DNA from: an uncultured Eubacteriales bacterium
GTDB lineage: Bacteria > Bacillota > Clostridia > Oscillospirales > Acutalibacteraceae
DNA length: 64,000 nt
Reading direction: 5' to 3'
Assembly: GCA_910580045.1 (NCBI GenBank)
Contig: CAJTXF010000002.1
Coordinates: 1 to 64,000, forward strand
Below are positions 52,681 to 61,460 of this stretch, piece by piece. A program made the translations under genes and the position numbers. The notes beneath the pieces are model-generated. The model was not told where the DNA came from and ran no database searches. It saw only the letters and a program-made list of their open reading frames with translations. Each line of letters begins with the position of its first letter. The stretch's first letter is position 1.

Positions 52681-54588
52681 TTATCTGGCATTCATCCACA
52701 CCAACATCTCCCCCAGGCCTCGGTTATTCCATAGGAAGTAAGGAATCAATTTCATCTGTGCTGCCTGCCGGGCGTTGGGGGCAGCACTGTACAGCCGGTC
52801 TTCAGGCCATACCTCCATGTCCGGCCGAGTTCCTGCCACTTGCAGTGTGGTGATGCCTCCGAACAGAGGGCTCTCCTCCAACTCAGGCGCAATACTCATG
52901 TCTAAGATAAAGCTGTTCAGCAGAGGACCATTATCCGCCTCCTCAGCGCAGTAGACAAGGGGCCCGCGCAGCACCGCGGCTTTACCGCAGTCCTCAGTAA
53001 CACGAGGGTTAGCCTGGACGAGGCGCGCTTCCATTTCAAAGTTCACCTGATAGGTACTTCCATTCTGCGGCGTCAGTTTGGCATAGCCCCTTTCCACTGT
53101 GAATTCCACGGGTGTACCGTCTTTGGTCAGAGCAAAACCCATCGCATATTCCGGTACCCGCAAGTACAGACTGATTCCCACTGGCCCATGATAAGTAATG
53201 GAGGCTGCTCCCTGCCAAGGCATGGAAGATGTGCAGGTCAAATGAGCAACACCGCTGCTGGTCTCCACTTCCGCGCTATGGCCCACATACAGGTGCTGAT
53301 AGATTGCCTCTCCCCGCTGGGTATATACGTATCCCCCCAGGCCGCAGAGAGTACGGATTACATTGGGCGGGCAGCATGCACATCCGAACCACTTGACCCG
53401 CTCCGGCTCTACAGACTCATGGTCCCGGCGGTATTGAGCCACGTCCGGCTTCAGCTGCAGTGGATTCACATAGAAGTAATGCTCTCCATCCTCAGAGATA
53501 CCACTGAGCACATTATTATACAATGCCCGCTCCATTACATCAGCATAGCGGGCGTCCGGCTCCAGACGCAACATTCGCAGCGCCCACATGGCCAGGCCAA
53601 TGGCTGCACAGGTCTCGGTGTAGCAAGTATCGTTGGGCAGGTCATAGTCAATGGTGAAGCGCTCACCGTCCCCCTGAGAGCCCACTCCCCCGGTGATGTA
53701 CATCCTACGGCCCGTGACGTTGCTCCATAGGTTCTCTAACGCCTTTTTCAAGGTGGAATCGCCGGTTTCCAGAGCCACATCCGCTGCACCGGTAAAGAAG
53801 TACATTGCCCGCACCGCATGGCCCTCGGCAGCTTTCTGCTCCCGGATTTTGGCATGGGCTTGGTGGTAGTCAGCCTGACTCCACCGTTCCTTCGCCAGCT
53901 CCAGAAAGCGGGGCTCTTCCAGGAAGCCAGGCTTCTCCCCCCGGTTCTCCACAAAATACTGGGCCAGTTCGAAATAGACTTGTTCTCCAGTAACGCGATA
54001 GGCTTTCATCAAGGCCAGCTCAATTTCCTCGTGTCCAGGATAGGAGTCAATCTGCCCCTTTGCCTTGCCAAACACCTGGCGGATGAGCTTCACATTCTTT
54101 TCCATTATTTTCAGCAGCCGCTCGCTGCCGGTAACAGTGTAGTAGGCAACAGCTGCCTCCAGCATATGGCCCGTGCAGTAAAGCTCGTGGCCATGGGCAA
54201 TTTCCTGCCATTTCTTGTCTGGTTTTTTTAGGATGTAGTGGGTATCCAGATACCCGTCTGGCTGCTGGGCCTTTTCGATAATGCTGATGGCCTGGTCCAA
54301 GGCAGCGCGCACTTGGGGAGAGTCTTGGTAGATAAGACTGAACGACGCCGCCTCAATCCACTTAGCCAGGTCACTGTCCTGGAACTGGTAGCCGTAAAAC
54401 TCTCCCGACTCCATCCCCGCAGCGATTTTGAAGTTCATCACTGCATGACTGGGGGCCGCTCCGGGTTCTTGGTCATTCAGAACCCGCCACTGGTAGGGGA
54501 CAATATTTTCCACAGCGCTGCGAATTCTCTTGTTCCAAAACTTGTCATCTATCTTGACATTTTTCACATTGATTTCATGAAAAGGCAT
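52681..54588 (-). CDS. GH127 beta-L-arabinofuranosidase
   Basis: This 635-residue protein belongs to glycoside hydrolase family 127, which releases beta-L-arabinofuranose from plant glycans and glycoproteins. An (alpha/alpha)6 barrel spans about residues 10-430. The catalytic region is visible: CYTETCAAIG (about 328-337) with the acid/base Glu, and the zinc-site/nucleophile block FGCACCPPNVIR (about 408-419) with the cysteines. There is no signal peptide, so it acts on imported sugars. It lies between the solute-binding protein gene and GH31 in the leftward operon. Spacing to GH31 is 15 bases. Confidence 0.92.
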   Translation of the reverse strand: MPFHEINVKNVKIDDKFWNKRIRSAVENIVPYQWRVLNDQEPGAAPSHAVMNFKIAAGMESGEFYGYQFQDSDLAKWIEAASFSLIYQDSPQVRAALDQAISIIEKAQQPDGYLDTHYILKKPDKKWQEIAHGHELYCTGHMLEAAVAYYTVTGSERLLKIMEKNVKLIRQVFGKAKGQIDSYPGHEEIELALMKAYRVTGEQVYFELAQYFVENRGEKPGFLEEPRFLELAKERWSQADYHQAHAKIREQKAAEGHAVRAMYFFTGAADVALETGDSTLKKALENLWSNVTGRRMYITGGVGSQGDGERFTIDYDLPNDTCYTETCAAIGLAMWALRMLRLEPDARYADVMERALYNNVLSGISEDGEHYFYVNPLQLKPDVAQYRRDHESVEPERVKWFGCACCPPNVIRTLCGLGGYVYTQRGEAIYQHLYVGHSAEVETSSGVAHLTCTSSMPWQGAASITYHGPVGISLYLRVPEYAMGFALTKDGTPVEFTVERGYAKLTPQNGSTYQVNFEMEARLVQANPRVTEDCGKAAVLRGPLVYCAEEADNGPLLNSFILDMSIAPELEESPLFGGITTLQVAGTRPDMEVWPEDRLYSAAPNARQAAQMKLIPYFLWNNRGLGEMLVWMNAR

Positions 54589-54643
54589 AATAGATTCCTC
54601 TCAATCTCAAATTTTCTCTTAACAGCTGTTTTCTTATCCCGAA

Positions 54644-54675
54644 AGCCCACGCCGCCAAAAAGCGGGGCGTGGGCT
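54644..54675 (-). other. Intercistronic hairpin after binding-protein gene
   Basis: AGCCCACGCC (54644-54653) pairs with GGCGTGGGCT (54666-54675). Lying between the solute-binding protein and GH127 genes, it probably protects or partly terminates the upstream message, as is common after binding-protein genes. Confidence 0.6.
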
Positions 54676-54706
54676 CGCCATCGCGGTCAAGCTATAAGAA
54701 AATGCC

Positions 54707-56529
54707 TTATTTCCCTTCCAGTTTGGCCTTATTCTTGTCCAAGGCAGCCTGCTGGAATGCCACCAGGTCATCCAATCCCATGGCATGCAGGTCATTCTTC
54801 ATCTTCTCAAACAGCTCTACACACTCTTCCTCTGTACTGGCCATTACTACCTGCACCCAAGTGCTGGAAATACAGTCGGCTACGTCTTGGTTAATCAGCA
54901 GCTCAGGATCATCCGGGGAAAAGGAGGGGGTCCATAAGGTTTGGTCCCATAGGTAGGGCGTGGAGGTCTCATAGTGAGATTTGGTGACCAACTGCCCAGC
55001 CTCCAATTCATCCTGGTTCAGCTTGTCGTAATCGGGAATTAAGTCCCAAGCATTCACCTTCGCCACAGGCTCTGCCCAGCCCTGCCCCGGATTATCCACT
55101 TTGTCCTCAGCAGTGTAGCCAGGGGACATCATCCAATAGTTAAAGCTGCCCATTTCCTCTTCAAAGTCACCCCACAGGAAGGAAGTGTCCCCTTCCTTGC
55201 CATACCAGTAAAGGTCGCTTATCTTAGCGTCACCGTTCTCGTCAATGCTCCAAGCCCGGTCCTCGCCCTCGGGCCCATTTGTGGTAAAGGCTACACCCAG
55301 CGGTGTTGTCTCCCAGTTCCAGTACTTCATTACATCCTCAGGGTTTTGGCACTTGTCAGTAATGATGCAGCGGGTAGTGCGGATAAAGTTATCGGAAATC
55401 AGTGCGGGTGTAGCATCGCCCTCTTGGAAGGTTACACACTGCATTCGCTTTTCAATAGTCCAGTCGTCCTCAGTGGACTGCCAAATCTGATGGCCGCCTA
55501 CATGATTATGCCACCAGGTGCCAATATTGCCTGCCACCCGCTCGTTAGACATAAAGGCAACCGAAGCGTCATAATCTTTGGTCTGGAAGTCAGGGTCAAT
55601 CAAGCCGTCCCGCCAGAACCTGTTGATATATTTGGCCACTTTCAGTCCTTCTTCTGTATCCACCCAATAAGAGATAGAGCCGTTATCGTTCAGCTTGTAG
55701 TAGTGAGTAATGGAGCCCCCACTGGTGTTCACACCACCGCTGGCACCAAACAGCCCCAAGTATGCCAAGGGAGTCTTGTAGAACTCTTCGCCCTTTTCTG
55801 AGAAAGCTGTAAAGCCATAGGTCTTTTCACCGGATTCATTAGTGGGATGCATTTCTACCAGCTTTTTAATCGTTTCATAATAACTCTCAAAACTGTCATA
55901 CAAGGGAAGCTCTGCCTCCTGCAGCCAGTCCCAGCGTATGGAGAAATCACGGCCCATGGCATCCGTGGTGTGGCCCCAGGAGTGGGCCAGCTTGTAGATT
56001 TTCCCCTCGTCGTTCCGCATCAGATTCAGATACTTGCCGAAACCGTTGACAATGTTCTGCCCATATTGCTCCAAAAGCCCATCCAGTTCCTGGGCCCGGC
56101 CCTGGTCAATAAAGGTTTCAGCCATAGAGTCCGGCATACCGAGATAACATCCGGCTAGTCATCTCCGGCCAACATCAGATTGAGCCGCTCAGTAGGGTCC
56201 TGTTTATAGACAATACGTTGAATCTCCACATTGAACTCATCTTTGAGAACCTGGGCCGTATAGGCCAGCCGTTTGTCCTCCTCATCTTGTGCCAAGGTGT
56301 CATCATCCGCGTAGAAATACGAGAACTTCAGCGTTTCAGTAGGCACCTCCCAGCCGTACTTATTCACCTCACCTGTAGGAGCGGAGTCACTGGCCCCTGA
56401 GGAGCCCTTTGATTCCGGCACAGAGGCTGAAGATTCGTCATTTGCACCGCAGGCTGCTAGAGAGGCTATAAGCGCTAGACTCAGCAACAGGGACAGAAGG
56501 CGTTTCATTGCGTTTCTCGGATTTTTCAT
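54707..56529 (-). pseudogene. Solute-binding lipoprotein gene with stop and frameshift
   Basis: The N-terminal frame (56529-56155) has a signal peptide with lipobox IASLAACG and runs to LMLAGDD, where a TAG (56157-56155) replaces the Leu codon usual in this family (compare GDDLPDI in the other locus). About 18 bases later the frame also shifts by one; the second frame continues PDSMAETFIDQGRAQELDGLL to 54707 and holds the rest of the binding protein, including NRFWRDGLIDPDF. A single lost base near 56148 plus one substitution explain both. Intact length would be about 605 residues. The product would have bound an arabinoside for the two permeases upstream. Assembly error is possible but needs two events. 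Confidence 0.82.
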
Positions 56530-56663
56530 AGTTTGATTCGTCCTTTCCGTGTTTTTTCAGCCCGTCAGAGCTTGCCTGAGAATAGTGGGAATCCCCTAGA
56601 GCGTGGCAGGCTCTAAACCCGGCTGCTTCTATATTTGTTTTCCAAATAGAAGCTGAGTTGAAT

Positions 56664-57605
56664 TTATCCCTTCACTGCACCAATAGAGATGCCCTTCACA
56701 AAATATTTCTGGAAGAAAGGATATACGCAAACAATGGGGATAGTGACAATCATGGTAGTTGCAGCCCTCATAGACTGTGTAGAAATGCGGGCTACCTGAC
56801 TTTTTACTGCATCCGCGCCTACAGTGGCATCCTGCATCAGCTTTCTGATTTTGCCAGACTCAATAAGGATATCCCGCAAAAGCATCTGCAGGGTGTCGAA
56901 TTTACCTGAAGAGTTGTACAGCATACAGTCAAACCAAGAATTCCAGTGGCCTACAGCAGTCATCACTGCCAGAGCCGCAAACACTGGCACGCAGAGGGGG
57001 GCCACCACCTGGAAGAAGATAGTCACTTCACGGGCGCCATCAATTCGGGCTGATTCGCTTACCGCATCAGGCAGACTCTCTATATAGGAAGCAATCAGCA
57101 TCATGTCATAGGCACCAATCAGTCCTGGTACCCAATACACGGCAAAGCTTTCCAGCAGGCCAATTTTGGTGAACCACAGGTAGACAGGAATCATACCGCC
57201 GGACATATACATGCTGATTACAAACATGGCGCGCAGAGGCCGATGAAATGAAAAAAACTTAACCGTGGTAAGATATGCTACAAACCCACTGCATATCAGA
57301 TGGGTAACAGTGCCTACCGCTACCCGCAGCAGCGACCACATAACTGCCGTGCTCAGGCCCTCGGATTTGATAATATAATCATAGTTGTTCAGCGTGAACA
57401 TACGGGGTACAAAATACAACCCACCCCGCTGGGTGTCAATGCCATCATTAAGGGAAACCACCAGCTGATTCCAAAAGGGATAGACCATAACAAAAATCAG
57501 CAACACCATAATGATAATATTTACTGCGTCGAAAATCCGACTGGAAACTGTGCTTTTGGCAAGCTGCAGCCGCCTTGTTGGAAGCAGCCTGGCCGAATTT
57601 GCCAA
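56664..57605 (-). CDS. Carbohydrate ABC transporter permease (LplC-like), start disturbed
   Basis: This permease (313 residues from TTG 57605) has six helices, an EAA loop (ESARIDGAREVTIFFQVVAP, about residues 184-203) and the typical end FVKGISIGAVKG. The start is uncertain. The well-placed ATG at 57612, eight bases after AAGGGGG, reads a different frame; removing one T from the run TTTT (57607-57604) would join it to the gene as MGLANSARLL. So either translation begins at TTG 57605, 15 bases from the ribosome site, or the gene is frameshifted after two codons. It partners with the LplB-like permease encoded 25 bases upstream. Confidence 0.8.
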   Translation of the reverse strand: MANSARLLPTRRLQLAKSTVSSRIFDAVNIIIMVLLIFVMVYPFWNQLVVSLNDGIDTQRGGLYFVPRMFTLNNYDYIIKSEGLSTAVMWSLLRVAVGTVTHLICSGFVAYLTTVKFFSFHRPLRAMFVISMYMSGGMIPVYLWFTKIGLLESFAVYWVPGLIGAYDMMLIASYIESLPDAVSESARIDGAREVTIFFQVVAPLCVPVFAALAVMTAVGHWNSWFDCMLYNSSGKFDTLQMLLRDILIESGKIRKLMQDATVGADAVKSQVARISTQSMRAATTMIVTIPIVCVYPFFQKYFVKGISIGAVKG

Positions 57606-57630
57606 AACCCATAGTCCATTCCCCCTTTCC

Positions 57631-58563
57631 TCAAAATATAGACATATCCATAGTCTTTTTACTAATCAGATTGGTGATAAACACCAACGTCAGACCTATC
57701 ACAGACTTCATCAGCCCCACAGCAATGGCGAAGGAGTGCCGTCCCATCTGCACGCCATACCGGTATACATAGGTATCAATAATATCCCAGTATTCCCGGG
57801 TGGTTGGCTGGCCAATCAGCAGATGCTGCTCGTAACCAATATTTAGGATATTGCCTATACCCAGAATAAACAACAGCACAATAGTGGGCAGTATATTGGG
57901 AAAGGTGATATGCTTTACCATGCCCCAGCGGCCTAGGCCATCCACAGCCCCCGCCTCGTACAGCTCCTGGTCTATACCCGCAATGGCAGACATATACAAA
58001 ATCGTACTATATCCCACGTTTTTCCATATATTTACCAGGGTAATCATACCCCAGAAGTACTTTCCTTCTTGCAGGAAGAGGATGGGTTTTTCCAAAATTC
58101 CTAAGCTGACCAGTACTTCATTGAGCACACCTTCACTGCTGAGAATCGCGGTCAGGATGCTTGCCACCACCACCCAGGATACAAAGAAGGGCAGATAGGA
58201 AATGGTCTGGGCCACACGCTTGAGCTTGGAGCTGCGCAACTCGTCAAAGAGCAGTGCCAGCACAATAGGGGCCGCAAAGCCCACAGTGGTATTTAGCCCG
58301 CCAATTACCAGTGTGTTGCGGATAATGATACCCGCATCCCGCCCTTGAAAGAATGCGGTAAAGTGCTTTAAGCCTACAAACCGCTCCCATCCCAGTTCCC
58401 GGCCCGGGACGTAGTCAAAGAACGCATAGACAATACCATACAGGGTGATGAAAAAGAAGATTACCCACCACACCATGCTCAAACTGCTCCAAAACCATAA
58501 CTCTCTCTCACGAATGAGTCGTTTAAGCAGCCTGCTTTTTTCCGGCCTGCCCACTTTTGTCAT
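57631..58563 (-). CDS. Sugar ABC transporter permease (LplB-like)
   Basis: This 310-residue permease has six hydrophobic helices, a central EAA loop (ELYEAGAVDGLGRWGMVKHI, about residues 199-218) and the C-terminal SKKTMDMSIF, matching the LplB group and the paralogue at 33693. AAGGAGG precedes ATG 58563. It is the first gene of the leftward operon permease-permease-binding protein-GH127-GH31, facing the LacI gene. Palindromes of the LacI type lie in its leader (58650-58659) and further upstream, so control by the divergent regulator is likely. Confidence 0.92.
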   Translation of the reverse strand: MTKVGRPEKSRLLKRLIRERELWFWSSLSMVWWVIFFFITLYGIVYAFFDYVPGRELGWERFVGLKHFTAFFQGRDAGIIIRNTLVIGGLNTTVGFAAPIVLALLFDELRSSKLKRVAQTISYLPFFVSWVVVASILTAILSSEGVLNEVLVSLGILEKPILFLQEGKYFWGMITLVNIWKNVGYSTILYMSAIAGIDQELYEAGAVDGLGRWGMVKHITFPNILPTIVLLFILGIGNILNIGYEQHLLIGQPTTREYWDIIDTYVYRYGVQMGRHSFAIAVGLMKSVIGLTLVFITNLISKKTMDMSIF

Positions 58564-58649
58564 GTTCCGTTCCTCCTTAATAAACCGAATTTTTCTCTTT
58601 TGGGCGGGAGAAATCCGCTGTCATGATTTTGGCTTAAACACCTCCCTGT

Positions 58650-58813
58650 AAAACGTTCTATAAAACAAGAACGACATAATTATCTTAAGCGACTTAAAAA
58701 AGCGGCTTAAAATTATAAAAATTCATATGATTCCTCTTTAAGCCCGTGATTCTTCAAGCAAATAAAATGAAAAATTTTCAAAGAGTTTGTTCTCACAAAT
58801 TGAAACGTATCAA
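58650..58813. promoter_or_regulatory. LacI-type operators (two sites)
   Basis: AAAACGTTCT (58650-58659) lies in the leader of the permease operon. TTGAAACGTATCAA (58800-58813) is a 14-base palindrome with 12 matched positions. Both have the central CG that LacI-family regulators recognise. A third site, AAAACGTTTT, lies at 58983-58992. Binding by the adjacent regulator is inferred. Confidence 0.5.
58687..58712. repeat. Tandem 13-base repeat
   Basis: AAGCGACTTAAAA (58687-58699) is followed without gap by AAGCGGCTTAAAA (58700-58712). Related GCTTAAA/TTTAAGC words occur at 58631-58638 and near 58737. It may be an activator site one turn-and-a-bit apart or plain repeat expansion. Confidence 0.6.
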
Positions 58814-58925
58814 TTCCACAGCACATATACCCTTTGTTTACAAACAATTTACTACAACCTCTTGCAAATGTCAACAACATTCTTCAAATGAAATTCAAAA
58901 AACTTCTGTTTCGTTTACTTTTTTC

Positions 58926-58954
58926 TTGCAACTCGTCTTGCTTTGTGGTATACT
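58926..58954 (+). promoter_or_regulatory. LacI-gene promoter
   Basis: TTGCAA (58926-58931), a 17-base spacer and TATACT (58949-58954). Confidence 0.75.
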
Positions 58955-58982
58955 CCTTTATGTAACATAGGCAAAATTCAAA

Positions 58983-58992
58983 AAAACGTTTT
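58983..58992. promoter_or_regulatory. Autoregulatory operator candidate
   Basis: The perfect palindrome AAAACGTTTT lies between the LacI-gene promoter and its start codon, where repressor binding would block transcription. Confidence 0.5.
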
Positions 58993-59027
58993 ATTCCAGA
59001 TTATTTACCTTGATTGGAGGTGTTTTT

Positions 59028-60101
59028 CTGGGCATTAGTACAATCGTGGATGTAGCGGCCCTGGCTGGAGTTTCCGTATCCACGGTCTCCAATGTCATCA
59101 ATCACAAGGGAACCACTGCCCCGGAAACAGAAGAACGGGTGCGGGAAGCCATACGGCAGCTGAACTACATTCCCAACACAGTGGCCAAAAATCTAAAAAC
59201 CAGCCGCAACAATACGGTGGGTATCATCGCTGAGGATATCTGCGCCTTTATGAGCGGGCCTATTATTGAGGGAATTTCCTCTGTATGTGAAGCCAAAGGC
59301 TATACTGTGAGCCTGTGCAATCTGCGGCTGGAGCATCTATATCCCCCCCAAGGGCCGGCCGACTATGAACAGATGGTCCGCAGGCCAGAGTTTCTCCGCT
59401 CTGTGCAGGACAGCGTGACCAACTTTCTCTCCGCTCGGGTCAGCGGCGTCATTTATGTTGGCCTGCACCCCCGCGATGTGGGAGGCATCCTGCCCCAGCT
59501 GCCAATTCCAGTAGTGTATACTTATTGCCTCACACGAAGCGATGGCGACTGCACTGTGAATTATGACGACTTCCAGGGAGCAAAACTGGCAGTGGACCAT
59601 CTGGCAGAGCTGGGCCACCGGCGCATTGCCCTGATTTCCGGACCCATCAATTCTATCCCCACCCACAAACGCATGCAGGGTTATACAGAGTCTTTAATGG
59701 AGCATGGTCTCTCCTTCGACCCGGCTTATGTCTGCACCGGAAAGTGGAGCACCTCTGCAGGCTATCAGCACTGCTGCCGGCTGCTGGATATGGAATATCC
59801 CCCTTCGGCTATTTTCTGTATGAGTGATGACATTGCTTTTGGAGCCATGCGGGCCGCCTATGAGCGGGGAATCTCTGTGCCCGGCAGGCTCTCCTTGCAG
59901 GGATTCGACAACACTGATTCCTCCCGGTGTGTCCTCCCTGCCCTAACAACGGTGAATGTACCCCTCTCACAGATGGGCAGAACCAGCGCACAGCTGCTAA
60001 TGTCTCTTATGACTCAGCAGGAGGTGGAGGCACGCCATGTGTTGCTGCCCTGCACCCATGTTCTTCGCCAGTCTACCGCTCCCCCGGCGTGTGGGCAGTA
60101 A
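59028..60101 (+). CDS. LacI-family transcriptional regulator (CTG start)
   Basis: This 357-residue regulator has an N-terminal LacI helix-turn-helix (IVDVAALAGVSVSTVSNVIN, about residues 5-24) with hinge helix VAKNLKTSRNNTVG, then a periplasmic-binding-protein-like sensor domain ending in TTVNVPLSQMG. The start is probably CTG at 59028: GGAGG (59016-59020) lies seven bases upstream and the family starts just before this point, while the TTG at 59010 precedes the ribosome site. It is divergent from the arabinoside transporter and hydrolase operon and likely represses that operon and itself. The peptidase gene follows after 82 bases. Confidence 0.9.
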   Translation: MGISTIVDVAALAGVSVSTVSNVINHKGTTAPETEERVREAIRQLNYIPNTVAKNLKTSRNNTVGIIAEDICAFMSGPIIEGISSVCEAKGYTVSLCNLRLEHLYPPQGPADYEQMVRRPEFLRSVQDSVTNFLSARVSGVIYVGLHPRDVGGILPQLPIPVVYTYCLTRSDGDCTVNYDDFQGAKLAVDHLAELGHRRIALISGPINSIPTHKRMQGYTESLMEHGLSFDPAYVCTGKWSTSAGYQHCCRLLDMEYPPSAIFCMSDDIAFGAMRAAYERGISVPGRLSLQGFDNTDSSRCVLPALTTVNVPLSQMGRTSAQLLMSLMTQQEVEARHVLLPCTHVLRQSTAPPACGQ

Positions 60102-60183
60102 TTGCAGGAACAAGTAAGACAGAAACATTTTTTTCGAAAGGCGGGCCTCAGTTTATGACTGTGGGCCTGGAATGGTGATATGT

Positions 60184-61443
60184 ATGAATCAAGAATTTTA
60201 TGCGGGCAACCGCCAAAAAGTTTACACCCAGATGAAGCCCAACTCCCTGCTGGTACTGTTCTCCGGCATAGAGGTGCGCAAAACTAACGATGAGTTCTAC
60301 CCCTTCTATACCAACCGGAACTTCCTTTATATGACCGGCCTGGACCAGAAGGAGACGGCTTTTATTGCCCAAAAGGACAGTGAGGGCGCTGTGTCTGAGA
60401 AGGCCTATATCCTGCCCCCGGACATGCTGGCGGAACGCTGGAATGGAGAGCGCATCAATCCTCAGCAGGCGGCGGATATCTCTGGAATTGGGAACGTTGG
60501 TTTTGTCAGCGGCTTTGAGGCCGAGCTGCACCGGCTGGCTGTTTCTGGCAACTATCAGCATCTGTATTTGGATTTGTTCCGGGTCTCACCTACTGACCGG
60601 GACGAGCCTGCCCATCTCCTGCTCAAACGGGTGCAGAGGGACTATCCTTACTTAATAATTGAGAACGCTAACACTCTTATCCGCCGTCAGAGAACCATTA
60701 AGCAACCCTGTGAGCTTGCCGCCATGCGTAAGGCCGAGGAAATCACTTGCGCGGGCATCACCGCCATGATGAAAGCCTCTAAACCTGGCATGTACGAGTA
60801 CCAGTACAAGGCCCTATTTGACTGCGCCATTGGCCAGTACGGCCCCCAGGGGCCTGGATTCCCCTCTATTATCTCTGCAGGTAAGAACAACTTCTGTATC
60901 CATTATTACGCCTACAAGGGTCAGGCTCTGGACGGGGATATGGTACTTAATGATGTGGGGGCCTGGTATGACTACATGATAACCGACGTCTCCCGAGGCT
61001 GGCCCTGCAACGGCAAATTCAGCGATTGCCAGCGGCAGCTCTACGAGATGGCTTTGGAGACCTCCAACCACATGTTCAGCATCATCAAGCCGGGCATGAA
61101 AATGGCTGACGTGGACGGTGAGTCCCACCGGTACTGCGCCCAGTTGATGAAGGATGCAGGCCTATTGGATGACGTGAAGAACATCGGCAGATACATGTGG
61201 CATGGCGGCGCCCACCACGTGGGTTTTGATGTGCATGACGCAATAGAGACGCCAGAGGTCATTGCGCCCAATATGGTGTTTTGTGTAGACATTGGCATCT
61301 ATCACGAAGAGTTCGGTATAGGCTTCCGGCTGGAGGATAACTGTCTGGTCACCCAGACTGGCTGCGAGAACCTTTCCGCCTGCACACCCCGCACCATTGA
61401 GGACATTGAAGACACTATGCGTCAAAACTTTGTGGCGTTCTAA
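60184..61443 (+). CDS. M24 Xaa-Pro aminopeptidase-like protein
   Basis: This 419-residue protein has the aminopeptidase P layout: an N-terminal creatinase-like domain (about residues 1-165) starting with the family block LLVLFSG and YTNRNFLYMTG, and a C-terminal pita-bread domain. Metal ligands are seen as NDVGAWYDYMITDVSRG (two Asp, about 258-274), GGAHHVGFDVHD (His, about 340-351) and RLEDN (Glu). The usual Glu of the EPG motif is Asp (VDIGIY). It would remove N-terminal residues before proline with Mn. ATG 60184 follows GGAATGGTG. It links to the LacI gene and an EutH-like gene, so it may belong to a peptide/ethanolamine-type side pathway. Confidence 0.88.
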   Translation: MNQEFYAGNRQKVYTQMKPNSLLVLFSGIEVRKTNDEFYPFYTNRNFLYMTGLDQKETAFIAQKDSEGAVSEKAYILPPDMLAERWNGERINPQQAADISGIGNVGFVSGFEAELHRLAVSGNYQHLYLDLFRVSPTDRDEPAHLLLKRVQRDYPYLIIENANTLIRRQRTIKQPCELAAMRKAEEITCAGITAMMKASKPGMYEYQYKALFDCAIGQYGPQGPGFPSIISAGKNNFCIHYYAYKGQALDGDMVLNDVGAWYDYMITDVSRGWPCNGKFSDCQRQLYEMALETSNHMFSIIKPGMKMADVDGESHRYCAQLMKDAGLLDDVKNIGRYMWHGGAHHVGFDVHDAIETPEVIAPNMVFCVDIGIYHEEFGIGFRLEDNCLVTQTGCENLSACTPRTIEDIEDTMRQNFVAF

Positions 61444-61460
61444 GTCTGGGAGAGCAGGAG

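Larger units (their letters stand above)
58564..59009. other. Divergent control region of the arabinoside locus
   Basis: About 446 A/T-rich bases without a gene. Three palindromes centred on ACGT, a 13-base tandem repeat and the LacI-gene promoter lie here. The leftward promoter is not clear; TATAAT and TATAGA boxes are present on the minus strand, but without good -35 partners. Confidence 0.6.
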
